Below are positions 1 through 10,439 of a stretch of 64,000 nucleotides of DNA, piece after piece. Position numbers and translations under genes: made by a program. Source of the stretch: Lycium barbarum (Eukaryota; Streptophyta; Magnoliopsida; Solanales; Solanaceae). Under the pieces are notes generated by a model. It saw nothing but the letters and a program-made list of their open reading frames with translations, was not told where the DNA came from and did no database searches. How positions within the stretch are numbered: the stretch's first letter is position 1; every line of letters starts with the position of its first letter. The stretch covers positions 82,138,120 through 82,202,119 of the forward strand of contig NC_083339.1 in assembly GCF_019175385.1 (NCBI RefSeq), written 5' to 3'.

Positions 1-808
1 GATTTGAAACCTTCTGGTGTTATGCTATGTTATGGCGCCATTGACGGGCGGGCGACCATATTCTTCTGTACCTTATGCATGACTTATATTTTGAAAGTAA
101 ACATTTTGATATGTTGAATTTCTACTTATGTTCTGTACTACTATTTCTTTTATGCCTCAGATTTGTTCTCTGTATCTTCTGCTTTGCATACTCAGTACAT
201 ATTTCGTACTGACCCCCCTTTCTTCGGGGGGTTGCGTTTCATGCCCGCAGGTACAGACGCACAGTTTGGTGATCCACCAGTTTAGGATACCCTCTTCTGC
301 TGTTTGGAGTGCTCCTCTTATTCCGGAGCCTACATTTTGGTATATATTCGGTCTTTGCATATGTATATATTTGTTCAGGGGTACGGCGAGGCCCTGTCCC
401 GCCATATGATACGGTTGGTCTGTTTAGAGGTCTGTAGACGTACATGTGGGTTGTGCCTACTTCTCTTCAGATGTGTTTGTATGATCCTACTCGTTATGGC
501 AGCCTTGTCGGCGTGCATTTTGTATATATTTTGGGGCCGTTGTGCCATTTGATAGCCTTGTCGGCTTTTGATATATGTATACGCATCTGGTTGTGCTGAA
601 ATGTGGGCGATGTATATTCCGCCAACTCTTTTGGTTTTGATATGATATTTTGTACGTGAAATCGCGTCAGATAATATTTGTTTCTAGCTCTGTTTAAAAT
701 GATGAATATGAAGTCTGAGTTAAGCGATAAAATGACGATTTGGTTTGTATGTCTGTTTGGGTGTCCAAGTGGGGCACCAGTCACGGCCCACGGGGCTGGG
801 TCGTGACA
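1..808 (+). mobile_element. Element G: 3' part of its 5' LTR (R/U5 side)
   Basis: This is the tail of a plus-strand LTR whose beginning lies outside the window. It ends in GGGTCGTGACA at 808 and is followed directly by a primer-binding site. It closely matches 27914-28721, the end of the same element's 3' LTR, which confirms the pairing. It carries the shared double hairpin (193-255), the GGCGAG...CCCGCC hairpin (about 378-408) and an inverted repeat at the very end. No coding capacity was seen; the short frames here are reproduced in every related LTR. Confidence 0.9.
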
Positions 809-812
809 GAAG

Positions 813-824
813 TGGTATCAGAGT
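813..824 (+). promoter_or_regulatory. Primer-binding site of element G
   Basis: TGGTATCAGAGT starts 4 bases after the LTR end at 808. It matches the 3' end of plant initiator-Met tRNA except for the last base shown. In this class of element the tRNA primes minus-strand cDNA synthesis. Confidence 0.85.
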
Positions 825-990
825 GGTTTGTCCTCGGAATGTCTACAGACCGTGTCGAGTAGCGTCTTGTTTATCGATGTGTTGTGCACAACATCTATAA
901 ACAGGAGGCTACAGGACATTTAGGATGTTACCTTTCCTTCATATCTTAGATCGTGCGATAGAGCCCAGTCATAGGAAATGAAATTCCTTA

Positions 991-1009
991 TACTAACCCT
1001 TGATTTCAG
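991..1009 (+). promoter_or_regulatory. Branch-point and 3' splice-site-like signal in element G
   Basis: TACTAAC at 991-997 is followed by CCTTGATTTCAG ending at 1009, a textbook branch point plus acceptor. It lies about 185 bases after the primer-binding site. The same arrangement occurs in elements I, F and H. Use of the site is inferred, not shown. Confidence 0.5.
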
Positions 1010-1462
1010 CAGTAGAACGGCATCGACCGAAGAAAGTGACTGATGATATTGGAAGTTTCAAAGCACGCAGGTAAGCAACGGTACGAAGAATGTATGTCGG
1101 GTAAGGTATTAGAAGTATGATTGAAACGTAAAGTTGAAGATTGAAGGAGAAAGTAAACAGGAAAGTATAAAAGGTGATGTTTGAGTTGAGCATACGAGGT
1201 ATGTTCATCATTTTCGTATTATTGCAGATATTGGGAGCCCTGTGTGGCTATGATACGATATGAGATATACATATAAATGTTGGCCCTGTGAGGCATTGTT
1301 GGTATTTTCTGCATGCAGGTTTTGGGATAGTAAGAACTACAGAGGAAACTCTGTCCAAATTTTCCCAGAAAAAAAAAATTGATTGTCTGATAAGACTATA
1401 TGTTATGACGATAAAGGAAACCTTTCCGAAATTTTTTTATAGAACCTTACGGAACCAATTTA

Positions 1463-1497
1463 ACATTCGAGGACGAATGTTCCTAAGGTGGGGAGAA
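1463..1497 (+). promoter_or_regulatory. Hairpin and polypurine tract of element G
   Basis: An inverted repeat (ACATTCG, loop AGGA, CGAATGT) is followed by TCCTAAGGTGGGGAGAA, which abuts the 3' LTR start at 1498. The purine run is the expected primer for plus-strand cDNA. The hairpin recurs before the polypurine tracts of elements H, I and E. Confidence 0.75.
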
Positions 1498-1636
1498 TGT
1501 TACACTCCATAATAATCCGTGTTACTTGTAGTAAAACAAGAAAAAAAATGAGTTATGAAGGTTCAGGGAAAGTAAATCGAGTTAGTAAGAATATCGTTAT
1601 GTATATGGTTGCCTTAAGTATCCCGAGGTGACATGG
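1498..1636 (+). mobile_element. Element G 3' LTR, segment 1 (5' end)
   Basis: The LTR begins TGTTACACTCC straight after the polypurine tract. It is cut at 1636 by element H. The last five bases, CATGG (1632-1636), are repeated at 21842-21846, where the LTR resumes. The sequence is close to the U3 start of element I's LTR read on the minus strand. Confidence 0.88.
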
Positions 1637-2494
1637 TGTTATATCCTGTATTTTTGAACCTCGGAGTATCTACTGGGGTGGGGCCCACACACTGATTTTT
1701 TTTATTTTTTTTTGTAACATCTGAAAAGTCATATGATCACATATGTAAAGTTAAACACAACTCATGAAGTATCCTTGGGCCAAATCAAAGTGGAAGCCCT
1801 CCAAACGAATATTTTTAAGAAAACGTTTTCGGGTGACCTGACTTTGAGGGGCAAAAACGGTATTATAAGTTTGTAATTTGGAAAAATACCAAGAAATAGA
1901 AGTTGTAGATAATTGAATTATCTTTCCATCCATAGGTCGTGGGTTCCCAGGTGACGTCGGTACAAGGAGATATGAACGTTTTAAGGTCGAAAGGTCAGTG
2001 GGCTAGGCCCAACTCGGGACCAACCGAGTTGGCCCAAAAAAATGAAAAGAAAAAAAATTGGCCCAACTTGGAGAGGGGTGGCCGGCCATGCCATGGCCCA
2101 AGCCCATGATTTTAATTAATTTCCATGTGCTAAATAATAAAAGGGGCAATTATTCATTAAATCCCCTAGAACTTTCAAGAGAAAGATAAGAAGAAAAACA
2201 AGAGCAACAACATAAGAGCCATTTCGGGTTTGGCCATAGAAAAATCATCCCTCAAAATCTTGCCTCTAAAATTATTTTCTTGTTGAATTCCTACTAATTC
2301 AAGGTCCCTCTACAACTTGGTGTAGTTGTTTTGGAAGATTGAGCATTAGTTTCATCCATCTCACACTTTGGACAAGTGAAGAAGATTGGAGAAAAAGGTA
2401 AGAATTCATACCTATTTATTATGTTATGAAGGTTTGTTTGTGTTGTAGTATATGGAAATGAGTAGAAACTATGGAAATATGGAAGTTTACAAAG

Positions 2495-2497
<3 letters not shown>

Positions 2498-2535
<38 letters not shown>
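2498..2535. repeat. (TA)n microsatellite
   Basis: An uninterrupted AT run of about 38 bases in the H 5' LTR. The matching place in the 3' LTR (about 19631-19645) has only about 15 bases, so the run changed length after insertion. Confidence 0.95.
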
Positions 2536-2540
<5 letters not shown>

Positions 2541-4053
2541 CGTGAGTGTATATATGTTGTATACATATGGTGAGTTGTATTCTAGTTGTGGTTAGGGTGA
2601 AAATTATATTGGGAATGAAAGTTGAATGAATTTTGGTTGAAGTTGGAATATAGAAGATTATGTCACCTTAGAATGATTTTGTGATATTATGGAAATGAAG
2701 TTGTTAAGATGTGAATTATGATTATGGTTGATGAAATTGGAAGACGGAAATATGTTATGGATATGTAGGTTGAATATTAGAAGTTTTGGATGAATTATGA
2801 CTTTGGTGGAAAGTTTTTATATTTTGTATATCTTGTCAATATTTTGTGGAAATGATATGAAATTCTTCCGAATTGTGTTGTAATGATCTTGATTAGTAAC
2901 GAATATGAAAATGTCGATATTGATTTGAAAATACGAAGTTGGAATGAAGGTTACGACATGATGTTGGAAAGATGAATAATTATGTTATATTATGTTTTGT
3001 AGTGATTATTGTTGTTGTTGGTGTTGTTGTTGGGTCGTTGTTGATTGTTTTGGCCGAGTTGAATTCTCGGGGGCGCTATATGTATAGGGGAGATGCTGCC
3101 CAAATTTTTGTAAAAAATGTTGACTTAAGATTTTGGTCTTAAGTCTTACGGCTAACAATTGGTAAACGTGACCATTTGTAGATTTCAGACGAAACGGGAA
3201 TTGAATTCGGAAAGGCGTAAAGACCATATAAGGTATGTAAAGCTATCCCGATTCTTCTTTTGGCATGTCCTAGGTGTATTAGGATCGGATTTGAGTCTCG
3301 GAATATATTCTGTCCATCGGAATCCGCGTTTGAAATTGTCACTTTTTCATTCAATAGAATTGAACCCTTTAGGAATGCTTTGTTGGAAGAATTAGGCAAA
3401 CTTTCACAAATTGTTTAGAATGTTATGAAATGTCCCTAGTACCTCTATAGGTGACCCCATAAGCTTAAAATATGTAATTTGAGCCCACCGCTTCGGTTGT
3501 CCCGAGGTGGGCCCACTATTTCTGATTTTACCCTTTTGCGTTTATGACTTGTCTTTGAGAGGCTTTAAAGGAAAGGTTGTAACTTCTAAATAAAAGTCAT
3601 TTTTAATACTCCATTACATCTTATAAATCGTTTTGGATCTTGGAAACGATCTCGGAAAGATTATGCCTCCGTAACCCATTATGACATCCGAAATTCACTT
3701 ACTATGATTCCGTCCGATTTCATTGCTTTGATTTGTCATTCGGTATGCCTCATTGAGTCTCTAGAAATATATATGGTATTTTATTGCATTTAGTCTCTCA
3801 CTACTCCATTCGTGGATGCCTCAATGTTTCCCACACTGAGCCCGGGCCAGGATATGTTCTCAAGCGATTTCCACTTCATTGTTCGCCGTGCCTCGATGTG
3901 AGGGGGCAGGTATACATGTACATGGGTTGTGGAGTATGCTGTGCCATGTACACTATTTTGATATGATATGATCTGATATGGCCATCGGATATGTTATGCT
4001 ATGTTATGGGGTTATCCCCTATTCTGATTCTTATGTGTTGTGGCACCAGCGTC

Positions 4054-4071
4054 GGGGGGGGGGGGGGGGGG
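4054..4071 (+). repeat. G18 homopolymer in H 5' LTR
   Basis: Eighteen consecutive G follow GTGTTGTGGCACCAGCGTC. The equivalent tract in the 3' LTR is far longer (21164-21215). It could form a G-quadruplex and is also a likely spot for sequencing error. Confidence 0.95.
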
Positions 4072-4713
4072 TGACCACGTTCTGTCTACCGAGTCCCTTG
4101 GCGGGGGCCGGATATGATATGGCATATGTCTCTGTACACACTTCATATGTTTTGAATATATGCATTTGATATTCTGGATTTTGCATTCTTTTTCTGTTCA
4201 TTCTGTTTCCGGGTATGATCTTGTTTCTGTACTTCAGGCTTTACATATTCAGTACATATTCTGTACTGACCCCCTTTCTTCGGGGGCTGCGTTTTCATGC
4301 CACGCAGGTACAGATGACAGGTTTGCTGATCCGCCCGCATAGGACTTTATTCATCTATTTTGAGGCGCTCTTTTGTCCGGAGCCTATCTTTGGGTACAGT
4401 CTTCTGCCATTGTATATATGTATGCCATTCAAGGGGTACGACGGGACCCTGTCCCGTCTTATGATTCTGTTTTGTTCTGTAGAGGTCTGTAGACATGCAT
4501 GTGGGTTCTGTATATGTTTCTGGGATTGTTATGATCTGTGATGGCCTTATCGGCTTCCACGTGCTATATCTGTGCATATGCGATATCTAGTAACGCCAAA
4601 TTGACTCCTATATTGATATATTCTGCTAATATGCTAGTTTGGGGTTATTGGGTACGTATGGGTGTCCAGCACGAACACTAGTCACGGCCTACGGGGTTGG
4701 GTCGTGACAAAAG

Positions 4714-4725
4714 TGGAATCAGAGC
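4714..4725 (+). promoter_or_regulatory. Primer-binding site of element H
   Basis: TGGAATCAGAGC begins 4 bases after the LTR end. It differs from the initiator-Met match TGGTATCAGAGC by one base (T to A at the fourth position), a change absent from the other elements here. Confidence 0.85.
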
Positions 4726-4913
4726 GGTCCGTCCTCGGAGTATCTACAGACCGTGTCTAGTAGAGTCTTGTTTATCGGTGTGTTGTGCACCACACCTATA
4801 AACAGGAGGCTACAGGGCATTTAGGATGTTACTCTTCTTTCTTGTCTTAGATCGTGCGACAGAGCTGTGTTATCAGGATTATTCCTCCCTAACGAATTGT
4901 TACATTTGCAGTC

Positions 4914-6035
4914 ATGCCTCCGAAAAAGGCGACAGCGGCCTAGAAGGCCAAGTCAGTGGCAGCGGGGGAGACTAGCCAGGCCCAGAGGACTACCAGGGCC
5001 CGTGCATATATTATTCCTGAGACTTTGCCCCAGGCAGAGGGCTCCTCTACACCGCCACACCCAGAGGGGATTGCAGCAGCCGCGAATCGGGGGACGGCTT
5101 CACCGCCAGCTTTCGAGATTCCAGCACCTGAGCCTCCAGCTCCACAGCCAGGAGCTGAGGATCGGGCTATGAGAGATGCGGTCCAGTTGTTGACCAGACT
5201 AGTAGCAGGGCAGGTTTAGGGGCACGGATTGGGAGGTGACCGTGCAGACAGGCGTGACAGTTCGAGAGCTCGTGAGTTCCTGACCTGTAGCCCACCAGAG
5301 TTCTTCGGGACAAAGCCCGAGGAGGATCCAGAGGAGTTTATCAGAAAGATGCGGCGCACACTACACTTGATTAAGGCTTCTGCGACCGAGTCAGTTGAGT
5401 TGTCTTCGTACCGGTTGTATGATGTAGCAGCTAAATGGTACGAGTCCTGGTAGTTAGCCAGAGGCGACGGTGCTGCCCCAGCAGTTTGGGATGAGTTTGC
5501 TGAGGCTTTTCTTGGCCATTTTCTGCCTTCGGAGTTACGGCGGGCTAGAGCTGACAGGTTTTTATTGCTGAGACAGAGAGGCCGCAGTGTCCGAGACTAC
5601 AGCCTGGAGTTTGACTCATTGGCTCGATATGCACCTGCTGTGGTAGCTACTATGGCCGACAGGATGCACCGGTATATTATGGGGCTAGATGATTATTTGA
5701 TCGACAGTTGTTTGGTGTTGGCTGCTCAGCCCGGTATGGATATTGCCCGTATACAGGCACATGCCCAGGGCATGGAGGACCGGCACAGGGGACATCAGCC
5801 CGACCGGAGTCAGGATCGGAGACGGCCCAAGAGGGCTAGATCAGCTGGGTATTCTGGGGATTTTCGGAGCAGGCAGCCCTAGCAGCAGCAGCAGCAGACC
5901 AGCAGACAGTCTTCCCAGCCGACACAGAGTACACCTCCATAGGTTACAGGCCGGAGATTTGATAGCCCAGGGTATTCAGGAGCAAGCCAGAGCTCCAGGG
6001 CTTCAGGTTCGCGAGCAGACAAGAGTTCCGGCCAG
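4914..6035 (+). pseudogene. gag: gag of element H, broken by five in-frame TAG codons
   Basis: Gag forms the particle that packages element RNA. The frame opens at ATG 4914, two bases after an acceptor-like TTTGCAG, and shares one reading frame with pol. Alternative later starts are unlikely because the early Lys/Ala-rich residues read well. A central block around 5270-5700 (residues PPEFFGTKPEEDPEEF, then RRARADRFLLLRQRG) is typical of the Ty3/Gypsy gag capsid region. It is followed by a Gln/Arg-rich linker. TAG stops occur at 4941, 5217, 5451, 5880 and 5940 with the frame otherwise unbroken. The 5880 stop is followed by a run of CAG codons, which suggests CAG to TAG decay. The product would be truncated and non-functional. 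Confidence 0.88.
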
Positions 6036-7593
6036 ATGAGGCCACCCAGGCCTCAGTGTTCTTATTGTGGCAGATACCATCCGGGAGAGTGTTACCGGGC
6101 CACCGGTGCTTGTTTTTCTTGTGGCCGCCAGGGCCATTCTGTGAGAGATTGCCCGTATAAGGGCAATTTGGGTGGTGCAGCGCAGCCTACCGGATCAGCC
6201 GCTGGGTTATCATCTTCTTCGGTGGCTATGCACCCTATGAGGCCGAGTACATCAGCACCAGCAGGTCGCGGCAGAGGCCATAGTGGAGTTCCCAGTACTA
6301 GCGGTCCTGCGAACCGCATTTATGCTTTGGCCAGCCGCCAGGATCAGGAGGCATCGCCTAATGTCTTCACAGGTACATTATTGGTCTTCTCTCGATCTGT
6401 GTATGCATTGATTGATCCAGGTTCTACATTGTCATATATTTCTCCTCTCGTCGGTAGCAAAATTGGTATAATGCCTGAACCTATAGAGCCATTTGAAGTA
6501 GCCACACCGATTGGGGACTTTATTATAGCGAGACAGGTATATAAAGACTGCTCTGTAATTATATGTGGCCGAGATACTAAGGCAGATCTGGTGGAGTTAG
6601 ATATGATCGAATTCGATGTTATTATGGGCATGGATTGGCTAGCTTCCTGTTATGCCAGTGTTGATTGTCAGAAAAAGGTGATTCGTTTTCAGTTTCCCGG
6701 GGAGCCAGTTATAGAGTGGGCAGGTAATACAGCGTCGCCGAAAGGTAAGTTTATTTCATACCTTAAGGAGACGAAAATGATCAGAAAAGGGTATATCTAT
6801 CATCTGGTTCGTGTACAAGACTTGAAAGCAGAAGCACCGACTCTTCAGTCAGTCCCAGTTGTTAATGAATTTCCAGACGTATTCCCGGATGAGCTTCCAG
6901 GTCATCCTCCGGAGCGGGAGATAGATTTTACTATTGATTTGCTGCCAGATACTCAGCCTATATCTATTCCCCCGTACAGAATGGCACCTGCAGAATTAAA
7001 AGAATTGAAAGAACAGCTGAAAGATCTGTTAGAAAAAGGCTTTATCAGACCCAGCACTTTACCTTGGGGAGCTCCGGTATTATTTGTACGGAAGAAAGAC
7101 GGGTCGTTGCGTATGTGTATTGATTATCGGCAGCTAAATAAGGTAACCATCAAGAATAAATACCCCCTCCCCAGAATTGATGATTTGTTTGATCAGTTGC
7201 AGGGCGCTAAGTGCTTTTCGAAGATAGATCTGCGGTCAGGTTATCACCAGGTACGGGTACGTGAGGCCGACATTCCTAAGACAGCATTCCGGACTCGATA
7301 TGGGCATTATGAATTCAGAGTGATGTCTTTTGGGTTGACAAATGCTCCAGCGGTATTCATGGATCTGATGAACCGGGTATTCAGGCCGTTCTTGGATATG
7401 TTCGTGATTGTGTTTATTGATGATATTCTGGTTTATTCTCGGTCAGAGGAGCAACACGCAGAACATCTGAGGGCGGTACTTGGGGTGCTTCGACATCAGA
7501 AATTATATGCAAAATTCTCTAAATGTGAATTCTGGCTAGCTTCAGTGGCATTCTTGGGACATATTATTTCAGCTGATGGTGTCCGGGTGGATA
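6036..7593 (+). pseudogene. pol: pol part 1 of element H: zinc knuckles, protease, reverse transcriptase
   Basis: About 519 native codons in frame with gag. Counting from 6036, two Cys/His knuckles come first: C8, C11, H15, C19, then C26, C29, H34, C39 (CX2CX4HX4C). These bind RNA and mark the gag-pol junction. The aspartic protease active site is D127-P-G-S-T131. Reverse transcriptase follows, with [29 protein letters not shown] and the catalytic FIDD box at residues 460-463. All catalytic residues expected here are present. The frame is cut after GGATA at 7593 by element I; the original frame runs into I's LTR and stops at 7620-7622. The rest of pol resumes at 16452 in the corresponding frame. 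It is part of a single gag-pol polyprotein and is inactive as it stands. Confidence 0.93.
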
Positions 7594-8276
7594 TGTCACA
7601 CCCTAATTCCGCTAGGGTGTGATGGGCACCCGACCCTTACCTAGGGCCGAGCGAACCCTCAGACTCTTGCTGCACATAAAATCATGTCAAACTTTTCAAA
7701 TCAAATGAGATGAAATACATCGTAAATTTTTTTTTTTCCAGAAATATTCTTTCACGTAGCTTCCAAGCATAACGAATCAATAATCATACAAAATTCAGTA
7801 CATAACACAGACCGACATTTTGGCTGACCGAGCCGCTTACAGACTGACAACCAATACCCACGACGCTGTCTACAAAGTCTCTAACGTAATCCAGAAAGCA
7901 TAACATACCAACTCTGACTCGGCAGCACTCCGGGAACAAATGGAGCTTGCCATCTGCACTGGAACATCTTCTATACTGTCTTCAACTCACCTGGGAGTAC
8001 CTGCGCGGCATGAAACGCAGCCCCCCGAAAAGAGGGGGTCAGTACGAAATATGTACTGAGTATGTAAAGCATACAACACAGAAACCAAAGTCACAACTGA
8101 AATACGATATATAGAAAGCGAGCACAATAGCCAGCATACTAAGGAGTCGTATCCGGCGTACAACAGGCAAAAGAAGTTCCGGAGAAATCAACACGGCAAT
8201 CGGGATGACAAAATATTTGCTTTCTTTTGGAAAACATCTTTGTTTCACACACATAGAAGAATCAACGCACAATTTC

Positions 8277-8513
8277 CGCGGCCATAAGTCCAGCGGTCAT
8301 AATCACACATACCGCGGTCAAGTATCCAGCGGTTTTCTATCACAAGTTCGACATACCGCGGTCAAGGGTCCAGCGGTCTATGTCGGCATAATCACAAGTG
8401 CGGCAGACGCGGTCAAGGGTCCAGCAGTCAATGCCACACGTCCGGCATGACGCGGTCAAGGGTCCAGCAGTCAATGTCGGGCACGCCGCGGTCGAGGGTC
8501 CAGCGACCAATAT
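8277..8513. repeat. GC-rich minisatellite in element I LTR (left)
   Basis: About six imperfect copies of a roughly 35-50-base unit containing CGCGGTCAAGGGTCCAGCGG, with spacer sequence of varying length. The right LTR has the same array at 13801-14037. Other LTRs in the window have different tandem arrays at the equivalent position. Confidence 0.85.
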
Positions 8514-10156
8514 CACATATGCGCATATTCACATAACCGGCCTGGGACTCGGTAACACAGAAGATAACCAGACAAAATGCCAAATTATCACTTTCCAAAC
8601 ATAATCACACATGCCAGGATCATGCATCACACAGGACTCAGGTACCAAAATCGTATATCGGAAAATAAAGAAAATAAGTAGTTTGTCCAGAATCTCAGGG
8701 TAAGATTTTTAAAAACGCTTTAGATGTCAAAAACATTTTATAATGCTCATGAAGGTGGTCATAACACCTATCATATAGTGAACAGCATAATAACCAGGAG
8801 TTACCTGCGAACTCCGGACAAGAGTACATTGGCTAAAGCCGTACATCACATGTCAGGGTTTCGGTCCCCACAATTGGGTCAATAATCATTAAAATCCGTC
8901 TCGAGATAGATAAAATATCTCCCGTTTGGTAGTCGGAACAATAACCATGAGTTCCCTTGACTTACCGTACGGGAATAAGACAAACAGAACAATAAGAGAG
9001 GCATCGGGGATAGCTGGCCCACCTCGGGCCAAGTCGAGGCGGCGGACGAGAATCACGCCCATTAGACTCTACGGAGTCATCCAGGAAAGTTTTAGAACGA
9101 TCGGGTTACATTTGTAAACGTTTTGGAAGTCCAACCACTTTTCTAGTAAAATGCACCTTTTATAATCCAATTCTATTGAATGAATAGTAACGAAAACTAA
9201 TCTTGGGTTATGATGAGCAGGATGGTCCCCGAGGCCGAAATCTCAACCTAGTAGACCTAGGGCATGCCAAAGAAGGAAAGGATAAGCTTTACATACCTTT
9301 CGCGCTACTCACGCTTGTCCAAACTCAATCTCCGTTTCGCCCAAAACCTACAAATGGTCATTTTTACCAATTGTTAACTATAAGGCTTTTGGTATTCAAT
9401 CTTTAACTCATCACTTGTTTACAAAAATTTGGGCAGCATTTCCCCTATAAACTCGTCTATCCGAATTTCCAATTGCTCTCCTGTTGACACAGAAATACCA
9501 ACAATAACATATGGACACAACCATATCTTCAATTCTTTTATTTCAACAAGAACAACAACATATCAAAACAGCCCCCAACTGTAACATAACGATGCCCGAA
9601 ATTCTAACGAACACTTGCAATACACCAAACAGCCCATATGCACTTCTTATACCTTATTTCATGCAATATTTTCAGAAAATTTCAGGGAAATACAACAACA
9701 GCCACTCGACACCACATCATCTACTCATGTGCAATAAAATCACATTATTATCTCTATAATCCTTACAACAACCCACAACAATTTAACTCCAACTCTAACC
9801 ATTAAATTCCTTCACTCTCCTCACATATCCATGATTACAACAACCAAAATATTAATTCAAATCAGTCCATCAATTTCAATTAAAACAGCCCCTCACCCAC
9901 AAATTTCAACAAAACAACAAACGAGTTTATATTGTTGTTTTCTCCGTTCTAATTTGTTAAAACTCTAAATAAACACTTTAATAACATAAAAGGAATTCTA
10001 TAAATACCTTATCAGAAGCTCCACCACGAAAATTTCATCCCCCAAGACCAATATTTATCTCAAATTGAAGGCAACGCAACGTACAACGTTTTTCTCTTCA
10101 TGAGCTTCGGGATTCGGAGCTCGGATTTTGATTAAAATGGTTTCCTTAGCCTAGGA

Positions 10157-10177
10157 TCTCTCTCTCTCTCTCTCTCT
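10157..10177. repeat. (CT)n microsatellite
   Basis: A CT run of about 21 bases in the left LTR of element I. The matching run in the right LTR is at 15683-15705. Confidence 0.9.
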
Positions 10178-10439
10178 AATGTTTTTGGAGGATATTAGCT
10201 GAAAATGATCAGCCCTCAAGTGAATTTGCCATATATATTAACGTTAATGGGCCTCATGGGCCGAAACATTAGTGTTTGGGTCGGGTCCAAACTTGCTGCC
10301 CTGCCAGCCCAAATTGCATCGTCCATATTTCCTTATCCAAATATCATTTTGACGAGAGGTTTGTTGAGTTGGAAACTAGACTCGATGAACTTCATTTTAG
10401 GCTTTTGAAACACCTTAAAACTCCTCATATACTTGGAGA

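Larger units (their letters stand above)
809..1497 (+). mobile_element. Element G: short non-coding interior
   Basis: Only 689 bases separate the 5' LTR from the 3' LTR, against many kilobases in a coding element. No gag, protease, reverse transcriptase or integrase motif is visible. It holds a primer-binding site, a TACTAAC plus TTTCAG acceptor-like signal (991-1009), a later GCAG/GTAAGC donor-like site near 1070, and the hairpin and purine tract before the 3' LTR. It resembles the interior of element I read on the minus strand. G is therefore a gene-less element that would need proteins supplied in trans. Confidence 0.8.
1637..4709 (+). mobile_element. Element H 5' LTR
   Basis: Starts TGTTATATCCTG, ends GGGTCGTGACA and aligns end to end with 18768-21841. 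It contains a weak TATA-like AATAATAAAAGG near 2131-2145, a donor-like AAG/GTAAGAAT at 2398, a donor-like AAGGTATGTAAAGC near 3231, an 18-G run (4054-4071), the double hairpin (4250-4313) and the GACGGG...CCCGTC hairpin (about 4433-4463). The first half is A/G-rich leader-like sequence. No coding region was seen. Confidence 0.92.
2398..4911 (+). other. Candidate spliced leader interval from LTR to gag in element H
   Basis: The interval starts with GTAAGAAT after AAG at 2397 and ends with CTAAC plus ATTTGCAG at 4911. The gag ATG (4914) is two bases after the acceptor. A possible small internal exon lies between an acceptor-like TTTCAG near 3187 and the donor-like AAG/GTATGT at about 3232. Splicing would remove the primer-binding site and hairpins from the coding mRNA while leaving them in genomic RNA. 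Support is motif conservation among elements only; no transcript evidence is available here. Confidence 0.4.

Noticed and set aside
813..824. tRNA gene
   Set aside because: TGGTATCAGAGC-type sequences here are primer-binding sites next to LTR ends. No cloverleaf surrounds them.
8277..8513. CRISPR-like repeated array
   Set aside because: The units are imperfect and lie inside a plant LTR. There is no constant repeat and unique spacer pattern and no cas gene.
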